Counted from the first letter of the stretch, positions 10,972 through 26,533 are shown. The stretch: 64,000 nucleotides of DNA from Nematostella vectensis (GCF_932526225.1 NC_064043.1:4827501-4891500); one strand, 5' to 3'. Notes: generated from the letters alone by a model not told the origin. Program-made: numbers and translations.

Positions 10972-13363
10972 GTTCTCGAATCAACCTGCAAAAAGATCAA
11001 ATGCGATTGAGTATTATATCAGCACCAAATAATTATGCGGTAACGTCTTTAAATACAGTGTGTCTCAAAGTAAAATGTTAATATTATTCATTTACAAGAT
11101 ACATTGGGGTGTGACCAAAAGATGGGTGTAAGTTTTCCATCAACTATGTTTGCAAGACGTACAAATATGTTACCTTTTGTTGAAGAAGTGGATTTCTTGT
11201 GCTTGTCTCCAAGTAAGACTTGAATCACAGAGAAAGAACTGCTCTATTTATCCCCGCGCCCCGTCCGCTTGACTGCTTATTCATGGCTGAGATTATGCAC
11301 GAGCTGAGGACCACTTGTAAGATTCTAGTGAGAATGCGTACAGCAAAGTCAAGGAGGCGAGACGAATTTAAGCTATGACTTGACTTTCTATAGGACGTAT
11401 CTTCTGCAGTTTTTTTCGTCTTGATGGACGTATAGATTGTTTAATATTTTGATTGAAGATATTTTTTATTGTGTATCTTATCAGAAACATCGAGCGATGG
11501 CTACACAGTGTCAATATAATGATCTTCTTGAGAGCACTTTCGTTGAAGGGATCATCATAAAATCAGTGGAGTAGGGACAAACAAGAAAGCTTACGATGTC
11601 AAACAATAAGTGGTAAGCTTTGATTGTCACACTCGTTCTGTCGTGTAATGGTCGTGCTCCAGCGGAGAGAATCCAGACAAACAATAACATACCAATTTCC
11701 GTTATATAGGCTTCTAAGCAATAGACTACTCTGGATAAGTTAGGCATTATCCTAGAATAGCCCCTCTTATTAATAATCCATTAATCTCTGATATAACAAA
11801 CAGGCCAACAGGCCAACATATTCATTGAAAGGCTACTCGACTTACGCCCTCTCATTAATTCTTATTAATCAATATTTATCTTTGATATAACAAACAATAA
11901 GCGGCCAATGTTCATTGAAAGGTTACTCGGCATAAAAGTATTAACCTGAAGTAGACCGTTGCCAAAATAGCCACTGTTTGTGTGGTAGAACATATATGAA
12001 GAGTTCAACGGAAAGACTTTCAGAGAATATTTCATGCACGAACTAATTGTTATTCTTTTATTATAGAACGACATTATATACTGCAACAATATCTTCTCCT
12101 AATCTCCTTTGTTGATTTTTCGAGCGTCCCACTTCATTGACTGTTAGAAGAGGTTTTCTAGAATCAAACGATTATCAAACCTATTGCTTGTCCTTTCTAG
12201 CTCCAGGCTCCAAAGCAATGCACTTCTCTGTCAAGTTAGGCATTCTCCTGAAAAAGCCCCTGAACAGTGTGAATCTTAGGGTGGTACAGTAGGTTATATC
12301 TTATTGATCGTCAAATCACCCCACCCCCCTCCCTATCAGTAAAACCTTGATACGCGGCTAGCTGTCTAGACTAGCCACAAACATTCCTTGATACTATTAC
12401 ACCATTTTACATACTGCATCTCAATATCTCGATTTCTAAGGCTAGTATTTCTAGAACCAAAAGATTATGTTCATACCCCAGCATTTTCGAAAAAAAAATG
12501 GTTGGACTTCCATCTTGTCGGAAAAAAAATGCTATCAAAAGAAAGACCCTAAAGTTTTCCTGTTCCATGCCTCACATACTTGTCTTCAACTTCTTTGCAT
12601 TACTTAAATAAACTTTGGCTTATTGCTAATCAGAAACATCAACATCGAAGGAGCTCCACAGTGTCAATATAATAAACTCTTGAAGCATTTTGTCAGTTAA
12701 TGAGGAGATTATCGTATATGAGAAGAATAAGCCAAGCAAGAAAGTCTCCTATTTTCAAGCAGAACAGGGATGCTTTGATCAGTGACAAAAACTCACTTGT
12801 GTTCTGTTGGGCGGAGAGAATTCAAACAAAGCAAATATTCAATACACCCGACAAAGTGGTGAAGCATCATATTAAACTAGCATCTGATCAAACTTTCAAC
12901 AGCTATGTGTAAAAGACTTTCACAAAATGTTATAAAAGATATCACCAAGTATCATATGATATTTAGATTACACTCTTTTATTAAAAAAAAAAAACGTTTA
13001 ATTTTCGTCTAAAGGCATATCTTTGGCTGAAAAGAGGAAATAAAGCCTCTAGGATACCTTGATTTATGTACAGTAATGGCAAACATCCTGTTCTTGTTTA
13101 ACAAAGTAAGGATGCTTGAAAACCGAACTGTTAGAACGTTTGCCTTAGTGCGTCACCAAATCTGTTGCTCTACGGGGAGAGTATAATATTGAGGTGGTTA
13201 GCAGTTTTGATGCACAATGTGATCTACCGAAAAGACAAATCCTATAATTTCTACACAAAAAAACACACAGTTTATTGAATTTTCTCAAGTTTATTTCACC
13301 TTTACACGAAGATTATATTATTTCTAGCTAAACATGTAGCCCAAGTTTATCAGCTTAAATCTT

Positions 13364-13692
13364 TTATTGGTTGCAACAATCGGCAACAATGGAGTAGTAG
13401 GATTTACACTTCTTCCATCCAGAAGGACAGCTGCCCATCCAGACAATCCCCGAAAGAGATGCCGATCTGATGTCAGGACCATCGCTGTCGCAAGCGCAAG
13501 GAATGCCGCGTTTGCTATAATGATAGTCAAGCTCATCATCGGACATCATGTCGCGGCCTAAAGAGAGCATAAACTGGGCTTAGAATAAAAGTCGGTAGAG
13601 ACACATTTTTCATAGTAGAGCTACTTACGGCGAGCGCAGGCGACGGCAACCAAAAGTGCCAAGCAAACGATAACGATCTTGAACGAGGCCAT
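13364..13692 (-). CDS. Nv1: Nv1 neurotoxin, copy 6 (class B)
   Basis: Exons 13692..13629 and 13557..13364, TAG acceptor, TATA box at 13966-13972. Propeptide with Tyr-His-Tyr. Unlike copy 4 it keeps Cys19 in the signal peptide, although the two spacers are of the same subtype. Confidence 0.97.
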
Positions 13693-16055
13693 GTTCTCGA
13701 ATCAACCTGCAAAAAGATCAAATGCGATTGAGTATTATATCAGCACCAAAAAAATATGCGGTAACGTCTTTAAATACAGTCTGTCTCAAAGTAAAATGTT
13801 GATATTATTCATTTACAAGATACATTAGGGTGTGACCAAAAGATGGGTGTAAGTTTTCCATCTACTATGTTTGCAAGACGTGCAAATATGTTACCTTTTG
13901 TTGAAGAAGTGGATTTCTTGTGCTTGTCTCCAAGTAAGACTTGAATCACAGAGAAAGAACTGCTCTATTTATCCCCGCGCCCCGTCCGCTTGACTGCTTA
14001 TTCATGGCTGAGATTATGCACGAGCTGAGGACCACTTGTAAGATTCTAGTGAGAATGCGTACAGCAAAGTCAAGGAGGCGAGACGAATTTAAGCTATGAC
14101 TTGACTCTATAGGACGTATCTTCTGCACTTTTTTTTCGACATGATGGACGTATAGATTGTTTAATATTTTGTTTCAAGATATTTTTCATTGTGTATCTTA
14201 TCGGAAACATCGAGCGATGGCTACACAGTGTCAATATAATTAGCTTCTTGGAGCACTTTCGTTGAGGGGATCATCATAAAATCAGTGGAGTAGGGACAAA
14301 CAAGAAAGCCTATGATGTCAAACAATAAGTGGTAAGCTTTGATTGTCACACTCGTTCTGTCGTGCGATGGTCGTGCTCCAGCGTAGAGAATCAACACAAA
14401 CAATAACATTATCCTAGAATAGCCCGCGATGGGAGTGGGTTGTGCAGGGTGCGTGCATACCCTCTTATTAATAATCCATTAATCACTGATATAACAAACA
14501 GGCCAACAGGCCAACATATTCATTGAAAGGCTACTCGGCTTACGCCCTCTCATTAATTCTTATTAATCAATATTTATCTCTGATATAACAAACAAGCGGC
14601 CAATGTTCATTGAAAGGTTACATGGCATAAAAGTATTAGCCTGAGGTAGACCATTGCCAAAATAGCACTGTTTGTGTGATAGAACATATATGAAGAGTTC
14701 AACGGAAAGACTTTTAGAGAATATTTCATGCACGAACTAATTGTTATTCTTTTATAATAGAATGACATTATATACTGCATCAATATCTTCTCCTAATCTC
14801 CTTTGTTGATTTTTCGAGCATCCCACTTCATTGACTTTTAGAAGAGGTTTTCTAGAATCAAACGATTATCAAACCTATTGCTTGTCCTTTCTAGCTCCAG
14901 GCTCCAAAGCAATGCACTTCTCTGATAAGTTAGGCATTCTCCTGAAAAAGCCCCTGAACGGTGTGAATCTTAGGGGGTACAGTGGGTAATATCTTATTGA
15001 ATGATCGTCAAATCACCCCACCCCCCTCCCCATCAGTAAAACCTTGATACGCGGCTAGCTGTCTAGACTAGCCACAAACATTCCTTGATACTATTACAGC
15101 ATTTTACATACTGCATCTCAATATCTCGATCTCTAAGGCTAATGTTTCTAGAACCAAAAGATTATGTTCATAATCCAGCATTTTCGAAAAAATAGAAAAT
15201 TTGGATTTCCATCTTGTTGGAAAAAACATGCTATCAAAAGAAAGACCCTAAAGTATTCCTGTTCCTTGCCTTACATTCTTGTCTTTAACTTCCTTGCATT
15301 ACTTAAATAAACTTTGGCTTAATCAGAAACATCAACATCGAAGGAGCTCCACAGTGTCAATATAATAAACTCTTGAAGCATTTTGTCAGTTAATGAGGAG
15401 ATTATCGTATATGAGAAGAATAAGCCAAGCAAGAAAGTCTCCTATTTTCAAGCAGAACAGGGATGCTTTGATCAGTGACAAACACTCACTTGTGTTCTGC
15501 TGGGCGGGGAGAATTCAAACATAGCAAATATTTAATACACCCGACAAAGTGGTGAAGCATCATATTAAACTAGCATCTGATCAAACTTTCAACAGCTATG
15601 TAAAAAAGACTTTCACAAAATGTTATGAAAGATATCACCAAGTATCATATGATATTTAGATTACACTCTTTTATTTAAAAAAAAAAACGTTTAATTTTCG
15701 TCTAAAGGCATATCTTTGGCTGAAAAGAGGAAATAAAGCCTCTAGGATACCTTGATTTATGCCGGGTAATGGCATACATCCTGTTCTTGTTTAACAAAGT
15801 AAGGATGCATGAAAACCCAACTGTTCGAACGTTTGCCTTAGTGCGTCACCAAATCTGTTGCACTACGGGGAGAGTATAATATTAAGGTGTTTAGCAGTTT
15901 TGATGCACAATGTGATCTACCGAAAAGACAAATCCTATAATTTCTACACAAAAAACACACAGTTTATTGAATTTTCTCAAGTTTATTTCACCTTTACACG
16001 ATGATTATATTATTTCTAGCTAAACATGTAGCCCAAGTTTATCAGCTTAAATCTT

Positions 16056-16385
16056 TTATTGGTTGCAACAATCGGCAACAATGGAGTAGTAGGATTTACA
16101 CTTCTTCCATCCAGAAGGACAGCTGCCCATCCAGACAATCCCCGAAAGAGATGCCGATCTGATGTCAGGACCATCGCTGTCGCAAGCGCAAGGAATGCCG
16201 CGTTTGCTCAAATGAAAGTCAAGCTCATCATCGGACATCATGTCGCGGCCTTAAAGAGAGCATAAACTGGGCTTAGAATAAAAGTCGGTAGAGACACATT
16301 TTTCATAGTAGAGCTACTTACGGCGAGCGCAGGCGACGGCAACCAAAAGTGCCAAGCAAACGATAACGATCTTGAACGAGGCCAT
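16056..16385 (-). CDS. Nv1: Nv1 neurotoxin, copy 7 (class A)
   Basis: Exons 16385..16322 and 16249..16056, AAG acceptor, TATA box at 16659-16665. First gene of the second 15.9-kb block; counterpart of copy 1. Confidence 0.97.
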
Positions 16386-18777
16386 GTTCTCGAATCAACC
16401 TGCAAAAAGATCAAATGCGATTGAGTATTATATCAGCACCAAATAATTATGCGGTAACGTCTTTAAATACAGTGTGTCTCAAAGTAAAATGTTAATATTA
16501 TTCATTTACAAGATACATTGGGGTGTGACCAAAAGATGGGTGTAAGTTTTCCATCAACTATGTTTGCAAGACGTACAAATATGTTACCTTTTGTTGAAGA
16601 AGTGGATTTCTTGTGCTTGTCTCCAAGTAAGACTTGAATCACAGAGAAAGAACTGCTCTATTTATCCCCGCGCCCCGTCCGCTTGACTGCTTATTCATGG
16701 CTGAGATTATGCACGAGCTGAGGACCACTTGTAAGATTCTAGTGAGAATGCGTACAGCAAAGTCAAGGAGGCGAGACGAATTTAAGCTATGACTTGACTT
16801 TCTATAGGACGTATCTTCTGCAGTTTTTTTCGTCTTGATGGACGTATAGATTGTTTAATATTTTGATTGAAGATATTTTTTATTGTGTATCTTATCAGAA
16901 ACATCGAGCGATGGCTACACAGTGTCAATATAATGATCTTCTTGAGAGCACTTTCGTTGAAGGGATCATCATAAAATCAGTGGAGTAGGGACAAACAAGA
17001 AAGCTTACGATGTCAAACAATAAGTGGTAAGCTTTGATTGTCACACTCGTTCTGTCGTGTAATGGTCGTGCTCCAGCGGAGAGAATCCAGACAAACAATA
17101 ACATACCAATTTCCGTTATATAGGCTTCTAAGCAATAGACTACTCTGGATAAGTTAGGCATTATCCTAGAATAGCCCCTCTTATTAATAATCCATTAATC
17201 TCTGATATAACAAACAGGCCAACAGGCCAACATATTCATTGAAAGGCTACTCGACTTACGCCCTCTCATTAATTCTTATTAATCAATATTTATCTTTGAT
17301 ATAACAAACAATAAGCGGCCAATGTTCATTGAAAGGTTACTCGGCATAAAAGTATTAACCTGAAGTAGACCGTTGCCAAAATAGCCACTGTTTGTGTGGT
17401 AGAACATATATGAAGAGTTCAACGGAAAGACTTTCAGAGAATATTTCATGCACGAACTAATTGTTATTCTTTTATTATAGAACGACATTATATACTGCAA
17501 CAATATCTTCTCCTAATCTCCTTTGTTGATTTTTCGAGCGTCCCACTTCATTGACTGTTAGAAGAGGTTTTCTAGAATCAAACGATTATCAAACCTATTG
17601 CTTGTCCTTTCTAGCTCCAGGCTCCAAAGCAATGCACTTCTCTGTCAAGTTAGGCATTCTCCTGAAAAAGCCCCTGAACAGTGTGAATCTTAGGGTGGTA
17701 CAGTAGGTTATATCTTATTGATCGTCAAATCACCCCACCCCCCTCCCTATCAGTAAAACCTTGATACGCGGCTAGCTGTCTAGACTAGCCACAAACATTC
17801 CTTGATACTATTACACCATTTTACATACTGCATCTCAATATCTCGATTTCTAAGGCTAGTATTTCTAGAACCAAAAGATTATGTTCATACCCCAGCATTT
17901 TCGAAAAAAAAAATGGTTGGACTTCCATCTTGTCGGAAAAAAAATGCTATCAAAAGAAAGACCCTAAAGTTTTCCTGTTCCATGCCTCACATACTTGTCT
18001 TCAACTTCTTTGCATTACTTAAATAAACTTTGGCTTATTGCTAATCAGAAACATCAACATCGAAGGAGCTCCACAGTGTCAATATAATAAACTCTTGAAG
18101 CATTTTGTCAGTTAATGAGGAGATTATCGTATATGAGAAGAATAAGCCAAGCAAGAAAGTCTCCTATTTTCAAGCAGAACAGGGATGCTTTGATCAGTGA
18201 CAAAAACTCACTTGTGTTCTGTTGGGCGGAGAGAATTCAAACAAAGCAAATATTCAATACACCCGACAAAGTGGTGAAGCATCATATTAAACTAGCATCT
18301 GATCAAACTTTCAACAGCTATGTGTAAAAGACTTTCACAAAATGTTATAAAAGATATCACCAAGTATCATATGATATTTAGATTACACTCTTTTATTAAA
18401 AAAAAAAACGTTTAATTTTCGTCTAAAGGCATATCTTTGGCTGAAAAGAGGAAATAAAGCCTCTAGGATACCTTGATTTATGTACAGTAATGGCAAACAT
18501 CCTGTTCTTGTTTAACAAAGTAAGGATGCTTGAAAACCGAACTGTTAGAACGTTTGCCTTAGTGCGTCACCAAATCTGTTGCTCTACGGGGAGAGTATAA
18601 TATTGAGGTGGTTAGCAGTTTTGATGCACAATGTGATCTACCGAAAAGACAAATCCTATAATTTCTACACAAAAAAACACACAGTTTATTGAATTTTCTC
18701 AAGTTTATTTCACCTTTACACGAAGATTATATTATTTCTAGCTAAACATGTAGCCCAAGTTTATCAGCTTAAATCTT

Positions 18778-19106
18778 TTATTGGTTGCAACAATCGGCAA
18801 CAATGGAGTAGTAGGATTTACACTTCTTCCATCCAGAAGGACAGCTGCCCATCCAGACAATCCCCGAAAGAGATGCCGATCTGATGTCAGGACCATCGCT
18901 GTCGCAAGCGCAAGGAATGCCGCGTTTGCTATAATGATAGTCAAGCTCATCATCGGACATCATGTCGCGGCCTAAAGAGAGCATAAACTGGGCTTAGAAT
19001 AAAAGTCGGTAGAGACACATTTTTCATAGTAGAGCTACTTACGGCGAGCGCAGGCGACGGCAACCAAAAGTGCCAAGCAAACGATAACGATCTTGAACGA
19101 GGCCAT
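18778..19106 (-). CDS. Nv1: Nv1 neurotoxin, copy 8 (class B, short unit)
   Basis: Exons 19106..19043 and 18971..18778, TAG acceptor, TATA box at 19380-19386. Counterpart of copy 2, with the same spacer deletion (junction near 19483). Confidence 0.97.
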
Positions 19107-21120
19107 GTTCTCGAATCAACCTGCAAAAAGATCAAATGCGATTGAGTATTATATCAGCACCAAAAAAATATGCGATAACGTCTTTAAATACAGTCTGTCT
19201 CAAAGTAAAATGTTGATATTATTCATTTACAAGATACATTAGGGTGTGACCAAAAGATGGGTGTAAGTTTTCCATCTACTATGTTTGCAAGACGTGCAAA
19301 TATGTTACCTTTTGTTGAAGAAGTGGATTTCTTGTGCTTGTCTCCAAGTAAGACTTGAATCACAGAGAAAGAACTGCTCTATTTATCCCCGCGCCCCGTC
19401 CGCTTGACTGCTTATTCATGGCTGAGATTATGCACGAGCTGAGGACCACTTGTAAGATTCTAGTGAGAATGCGTACAGCAAAGCTCGGAGGGACTGTGTT
19501 GCGCAGGGTGCGTGCATACCCTCTTATTAATAATCCTTTAATCTCTGATATAACAAACAGACAAACAGGCCAACATATTCATTGAAAGGCTACTCGACTT
19601 ACGCCCTCTCATTAATTCTTATTAATCAATATTTATCTCTGATATAACAAACAATAAGCGGCCAATGTTCATTGAAAGGTTACTCGGCATAAAAGTATTA
19701 ACCTGAAGTAGACCGTCGCCAAAATAGCCACTGTTTGTGTGGTAGAACATATATGAAGAGTTCAACGGAAAGACTTTCAGAGAATATTTCATGCACGAAC
19801 TAATTGTTATTCTTTTATAATAGAATGACATTATAGACTGCATCAATATCTTCTCCTAATCTTCTTGGTTGATTTTTCGAGCATCCCACTTCATTGACTT
19901 TTAGAAGAGGTTTTCTAGAATCAAACGATTTTCAAACCTATTGCTTGTCCTTTCTAGCTCCAGGCTCCAAAGCAATGCACTTCTCTGACAAGTGAGGCAT
20001 TCTCCTGAAAAAGCCCCTGAACAGTGTGAATGTTAAGGGGGTACAGTAGGTTATATCTTATTGATCGTCAAATCACCCCACCCCCCTCTCCAACAGTAAA
20101 ACCTTGATACGCGGCTAGCTGTCTAGACTAGCCACAAACATTTCTTGATACTATTACAGCATTTTACATACTGCATCTCAATATCTCGATCTCTAAGGCT
20201 AATGTTTCTAGAACCAAAAGATTATGTTCATTATCCAGCATTTTCGAAAAAATAGAAAAGTTGGATTTCCATCTTGTTGGAAAAAACATGCTATCAAAAG
20301 AAAGACCCTAAAGTATTCCTGTTCCTTGCCTAAAATTCTTGTCTTTAACTTCCTTGCATTACTTAAATAAACTTTGGCTTATAGCTAATCAGAAACATCA
20401 ACATCGAAGGAGCTCCACAGTGTCAATATAATAAACTCTTGAAGCATTTTGTCAGTTAATGAGGAGATTATCGTATATGAGAAGAATAAGCCAAGCAAGA
20501 AAGTCTCCTATTTTCAAGCAGAACAGGGATGCTTTGATCAGTGACAAAAACTCACTTGTGTTCTGTTGGGCGGAGAGAATTCAAACAAAGCAAATATTTA
20601 ATACACCCGACAAAGTGGTGAAGCATCATATTAAACTAGCATCTGATCAAACTTTCAACAGCTATGTGTAAAAGACTTTCACAAAATGTTATGAAAGATA
20701 TCACCAAGTATCATATGATATTTAGATTACACTCTTTTATTAAAAAAAAAACGTTTAATTTTCGTCTAAAGGCATATCTTTGGCTGAAAAGAGGAAATAA
20801 AGCCTCTAGGATACCTTGATTTATGTACAGTAATGGCAAACATCCTGTTCTTGTTTAACAAAGTAAGGATGCTTGAAAACCGAGCTGTTAGAACGTTTGC
20901 CTTAGTGCGTCACCAAATCTGTTGCTCTACGGGGAGAGTATAATATTGAGGTGGTTAGCAGTTTTGATGCACAATGTGATCTACCGAAAAGACAAATCCT
21001 ATAATTTCTACACAAAAAAACACACAGTTTATTGAATTTTCTCAAGTTTATTTCACCTTTACACGAAGATTATATTATTTCTAGCTAAACATGTAGCCCA
21101 AGTTTATCAGCTTAAATCTT

Positions 21121-21450
21121 TTATTGGTTGCAACAATCGGCAACAATGGAGTAGTAGGATTTACACTTCTTCCATCCAGAAGGACAGCTGCCCATCCAGA
21201 CAATCCCCGAAAGAGATGCCGATCTGATGTCAGGACCATCGCTGTCGCAAGCGCAAGGAATGCCGCGTTTGCTCAAATGAAAGTCAAGCTCATCATCGGA
21301 CATCATGTCGCGGCCTTAAAGAGAGCATAAACTGGGCTTAGAATAAAAGTCGGTAGAGACACATTTTTCATAGTAGAGCTACTTACGGCGAGCGCAGGCG
21401 ACGGCAACCAAAAGTGCCAAGCAAACGATAACGATCTTGAACGAGGCCAT
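21121..21450 (-). CDS. Nv1: Nv1 neurotoxin, copy 9 (class A)
   Basis: Exons 21450..21387 and 21314..21121, AAG acceptor, TATA box at 21724-21730. Counterpart of copy 3. Confidence 0.97.
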
Positions 21451-23840
21451 GTTCTCGAATCAACCTGCAAAAAGATCAAATGCGATTGAGTATTATATCA
21501 GCACCAAATAATTATGCGGTAACGTCTTTAAATACAGTGTGTCTCAAAGTAAAATGTTAATATTATTCATTTACAAGATACATTAGGGTGTGACCAAAAG
21601 ATGGGTGTAAGTTTTCCATCAACTATGTTTGCAAGACGTACAAATATGTTACCTTTTGTTGAAGAAGTGGATTTCTTGTGCTTGTCTCCAAGTAAGACTT
21701 GAATCCCAGAGAAAGAACTGCTCTATTTATCCCCGCGCCCCGTCCGCTTGACTGCTTATTTATGGCTGAGATTATGCACGAGCTGAGGACCACTTGTAAG
21801 ATTCTAGTGAGAATGCGTACAGCAAAGTCAAGGAGGCGAGACGAATTTAAGCTATGACTTGACTTTCTATAGGACGTATCTTCTGCAGTTTTTTTCGTCT
21901 TGATGGACGTATAGATTGTTTAATATTTTGATTGAAGATATTTTTTATTGTGTATCTTATCAGAAACATCGAGCGATGGCTACACAGTGTCAATATAATG
22001 ATCTTCTTGAGAGCACTTTCGTTGAAGGGATCATCATAAAATCAGTGGAGTAGGGACAAACAAGAAAGCTTACGATGTCAAACAATAAGTGGTAAGCTTT
22101 GATTGTCACACTCGTTCTGTCGTGTAATGGTCGTGCTCCAGCGGAGAGAATCCAGACAAACAATAACATACCAATTTCCGTTATATAGGCTTCTAAGCAA
22201 TAGACTACTCTGGATAAGTTAGGCATTATCCTAGAATAGCCCCTCTTATTAATAATCCATTAATCTCTGATATAACAAACAGGCCAACAGGCCAACATAT
22301 TCATTGAAAGGCTACTCGACTTACGCCCTCTCATTAATTCTTATTAATCAATATTTATCTTTGATATAACAAACAATAAGCGGCCAATGTTCATTGAAAG
22401 GTTACTCGGCATAAAAGTATTAACCTGAAGTAGACCGTTGCCAATATAGCCACTGTTTGTGTGGTAGAACATATATGAAGAGTTCAACGGAAAGACTTTC
22501 AGAGAATATTTCATGCACGAACTAATTGTTATTCTTTTATTATAGAACGACATTATATACTGCAACAATATCTTCTCCTAATCTCCTTTGTTGATTTTTC
22601 GAGCGTCCCACTTCATTGACTGTTAGAAGAGGTTTTCTAGAATCAAACGATTATCAAACCTATTGCTTGTCCTTTCTAGCTCCAGGCTCCAAAGCAATGC
22701 ACTTCTCTGTCAAGTTAGGCATTCTCCTGAAAAAGCCCCTGAACAGTGTGAATCTTAGGGTGGTACAGTAGGTTATATCTTATTGATCGTCAAATCACCC
22801 CACCCCCCTCCCTATCAGTAAAACCTTGATACGCGGCTAGTTGTCTAGACTAGCCACAAACATTCCTTGATACTATTACACCATTTTACATACTGCATCT
22901 CAATATCTCGATTTCTAAGGCTAGTATTTCTAGAACCAAAAGATTATGTTCATACCCCAGCATTTTCGAAAAAAAAAAGGTTGGACTTCCATCTTGTCGG
23001 AAAAAAAATGCTATCAAAAGAAAGACCCTAAAGTTTTCCTGTTCCATGCCTCACATACTTGTCTTCAACTTCTTTGCATTACTTAAATAAACTTTGGCTT
23101 ATTGCTAATCAGAAACATCAACATCGAAGGAGCTCCACAGTGTCAATATAATAAACTCTTGAAGCATTTTGTCAGTTAATGAGGAGATTATCGTATATGA
23201 GAAGAATAAGCCAAGCAAGAAAGTCTCCTATTTTCAAGCAGAACAGGGATGCTTTGATCAGTGACAAAAACTCACTTGTGTTCTGTTGGGCGGAGAGAAT
23301 TCAAACAAAGCAAATATTTAATACACCCGACAAAGTGGTGAAGCATCATATTAAACTAGCATCTGATCAAACTTTCAACAGCTATGTGTAAAAGACTTTC
23401 ACAAAATGTTATGAAAGATATCACCAAGTATCATATGATATTTAGATTACACTCTTTTATTAAAAAAAAAACGTTTAATTTTCGTCTAAAGGCATATCTT
23501 TGGCTGAAAAGAGGAAATAAAGCCTCTAGGATACCTTGATTTATGTACAGTAATGGCAAACATCCTGTTCTTGTTTAACAAAGTAAGGATGCTTGAAAAC
23601 CGAACTGTTAGAACGTTTGCCTTAGTGCGTCACCAAATCTGTTGCACTACGGGGAGAGTATAATATTGAGGTGGTTAGCAGTTTTGATGCACAATGTGAT
23701 CTACCGAAAAGACAAATCCTATAATTTCTACACAAAAAAACACACAGTTTATTGAATTTTCTCAAGTTTATTTCACCTTTACACGAAGATTATATTATTT
23801 CTAGCTAAACATGTAGCCCAAGTTTATCAGCTTAAATCTT

Positions 23841-24169
23841 TTATTGGTTGCAACAATCGGCAACAATGGAGTAGTAGGATTTACACTTCTTCCATCCAGA
23901 AGGACAGCTGCCCATCCAGACAATCCCCGAAAGAGATGCCGATCTGATGTCAGGACCATCGCTGTCGCAAGCGCAAGGAATGCCGCGTTTGCTATAATGA
24001 TAGTCAAGCTCATCATCGGACATCATGTCGCGGCCTAAAGAGAGCATAAACTGGGCTTAGAATAAAAGTCGGTAGAGACACATTTTTCATAATAGAGCTA
24101 CTTACGGCGAGCGCTGGCGACGGCAACCAAAAGTGCCAAGCAAACGATAACGATCTTGAACGAGGCCAT
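23841..24169 (-). CDS. Nv1: Nv1 neurotoxin, copy 10 (class B, Cys19Ser)
   Basis: Exons 24169..24106 and 24034..23841, TAG acceptor, TATA box at 24444-24450. Counterpart of copy 4, including the signal-peptide Cys19Ser change. Its spacer is 8 bp shorter than in unit 4. Confidence 0.97.
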
Positions 24170-26533
24170 GTTCTCGAATCAACCTGCAAAAAGATCAAAT
24201 GCGATTGAGTATTATATCAGCACCAAAAAAAATATGCGGTAACGTCTTTAAATACAGTCTGTCTCAAAGTAAAATGTTGATATTATTCATTTACAAGATA
24301 CATTAGGGTGTGACCAAAAGATGGGTGTAAGTTTTCCATCTACTATGTTTGCAAGACGTGCAAATATGTTACCTTTTGTTGAAGAAGTGGATTTCTTGTG
24401 CTTGTCTCCAAGTAAGACTTGAATCACAGAGAAAGAACTGCTCTATTTATCCCCGCGCCCCGTCCGCTTGACTGCTTATTCATGGCTGAGATTATGCACG
24501 AGCTGAGGACCACTTGTAAGATTCTAGTGAGAATGCGTACAGCAAAGTCAAGGAGGCGAGACGAATTTAAGCTATGACTTGACTCTATAGGACGTATCTT
24601 CTGCACTTTTTTTTCGACATGATGGACGTATAGATTGTTTAATATTTTGTTTCAAGATATTTTTCATTGTGTATCTTATCGGAAACATCGAGCGATGGCT
24701 ACACAGTGTCAATATAATTAGCTTCTTGGAGCACTTTCGTTGAGGGGATCATCATAAAATCAGTGGAGTAGGGACAAACAAGAAAGCCTATGATGTCAAA
24801 CAATAAGTGGTAAGCTTTGATTGTCACACTCGTTCTGTCGTGCGATGGTCGTGCTCCAGCGTAGAGAATCAACACAAACAATAACATTATCCTAGAATAG
24901 CCCGCGATGGGAGTGGGTTGTGCAGGGTGCGTGCATACCCTCTTATTAATAATCCATTAATCACTGATATAACAAACAGGCCAACAGGCCAACATATTCA
25001 TTGAAAGGCTACTCGACTTACGCCCTCTCATTAATTCTTATTAATCAATATTTATCTCTGATATAACAAACAAGCGGCCAATGTTCATTGAAAGGTTACA
25101 TGGCATAAAAGTATTAGCCTGAGGTAGACCATTGCCAAAATAGCACTGTTTGTGTGATAGAACATATATGAAGAGTTCAACGGAAAGACTTTTAGAGAAT
25201 ATTTCATGCACGAACTAATTGTTATTCTTTTATAATAGAATGACATTATATACTGCATCAATATCTTCTCCTAATCTCCTTTGTTGATTTTTCGAGCATC
25301 CCACTTCATTGACTTTTAGAAGAGGTTTTCTAGAATCAAACGATTATCAAACCTATTGCTTGTCCTTTCTAGCTCCAGGCTCCAAAGCAATGCACTTCTC
25401 TGATAAGTTAGGCATTCTCCTGAAAAAGCCCCTGAACGGTGTGAATCTTAGGGGGTACAGTGGGTAATATCTTATTGAATGATCGTCAAATCACCCCACC
25501 CCCCTCCCCATCAGTAAAACCTTGATACGCGGCTAGCTGTCTAGACTAGCCACAAACATTCCTTGATACTATTACAGCATTTTACATACTGCATCTCAAT
25601 ATCTCGATCTCTAAGGCTAATGTTTCTAGAACCAAAAGATTATGTTCATAATCCAGCATTTTCGAAAAAATAGAAAATTTGGATTTCCATCTTGTTGGAA
25701 AAAACATGCTATCAAAAGAAAGACCCTAAAGTATTCCTGTTCCTTGCCTTACATTCTTGTCTTTAACTTCCTTGCATTACTTAAATAAACTTTGGCTTAA
25801 TCAGAAACATCAACATCGAAGGAGCTCCACAGTGTCAATATAATAAACTCTTGAAGCATTTTGTCAGTTAATGAGGAGATTATCGTATATGAGAAGAATA
25901 AGCCAAGCAAGAAAGTCTCCTATTTTCAAGCAGAACAGGGATGCTTTGATCAGTGACAAACACTCACTTGTGTTCTGCTGGGCGGGGAGAATTCAAACAT
26001 AGCAAATATTTAATACACCCGACAAAGTGGTGAAGCATCATATTAAACTAGCATCTGATCAAACTTTCAACAGCTATGTAAAAAAGACTTTCACAAAATG
26101 TTATGAAAGATATCACCAAGTATCATATGATATTTAGATTACACTCTTTTATTTAAAAAAAAAAACGTTTAATTTTCGTCTAAAGGCATATCTTTGGCTG
26201 AAAAGAGGAAATAAAGCCTCTAGGATACCTTGATTTATGCCGGGTAATGGCATACATCCTGTTCTTGTTTAACAAAGTAAGGATGCATGAAAACCCAACT
26301 GTTCGAACGTTTGCCTTAGTGCGTCACCAAATCTGTTGCACTACGGGGAGAGTATAATATTAAGGTGTTTAGCAGTTTTGATGCACAATGTGATCTACCG
26401 AAAAGACAAATCCTATAATTTCTACACAAAAAACACACAGTTTATTGAATTTTCTCAAGTTTATTTCACCTTTACACGATGATTATATTATTTCTAGCTA
26501 AACATGTAGCCCAAGTTTATCAGCTTAAATCTT

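Larger units (their letters stand above)
1..15900. repeat. Higher-order repeat copy 1 (units 1-6)
   Basis: Six consecutive units in the class order A1-B1-A2-B2-A1-B2. The block is repeated almost base for base at 15901-31792. Corresponding gene positions are offset by exactly 15900 bp up to about 9080 and by 15892 bp afterwards, because of one 8-bp step in a CAACAGGC-type micro-repeat. Other differences seen by eye are few: an A/G near 832, an A/C near 14114, and homopolymer lengths near 1990 and 2500. Confidence 0.93.
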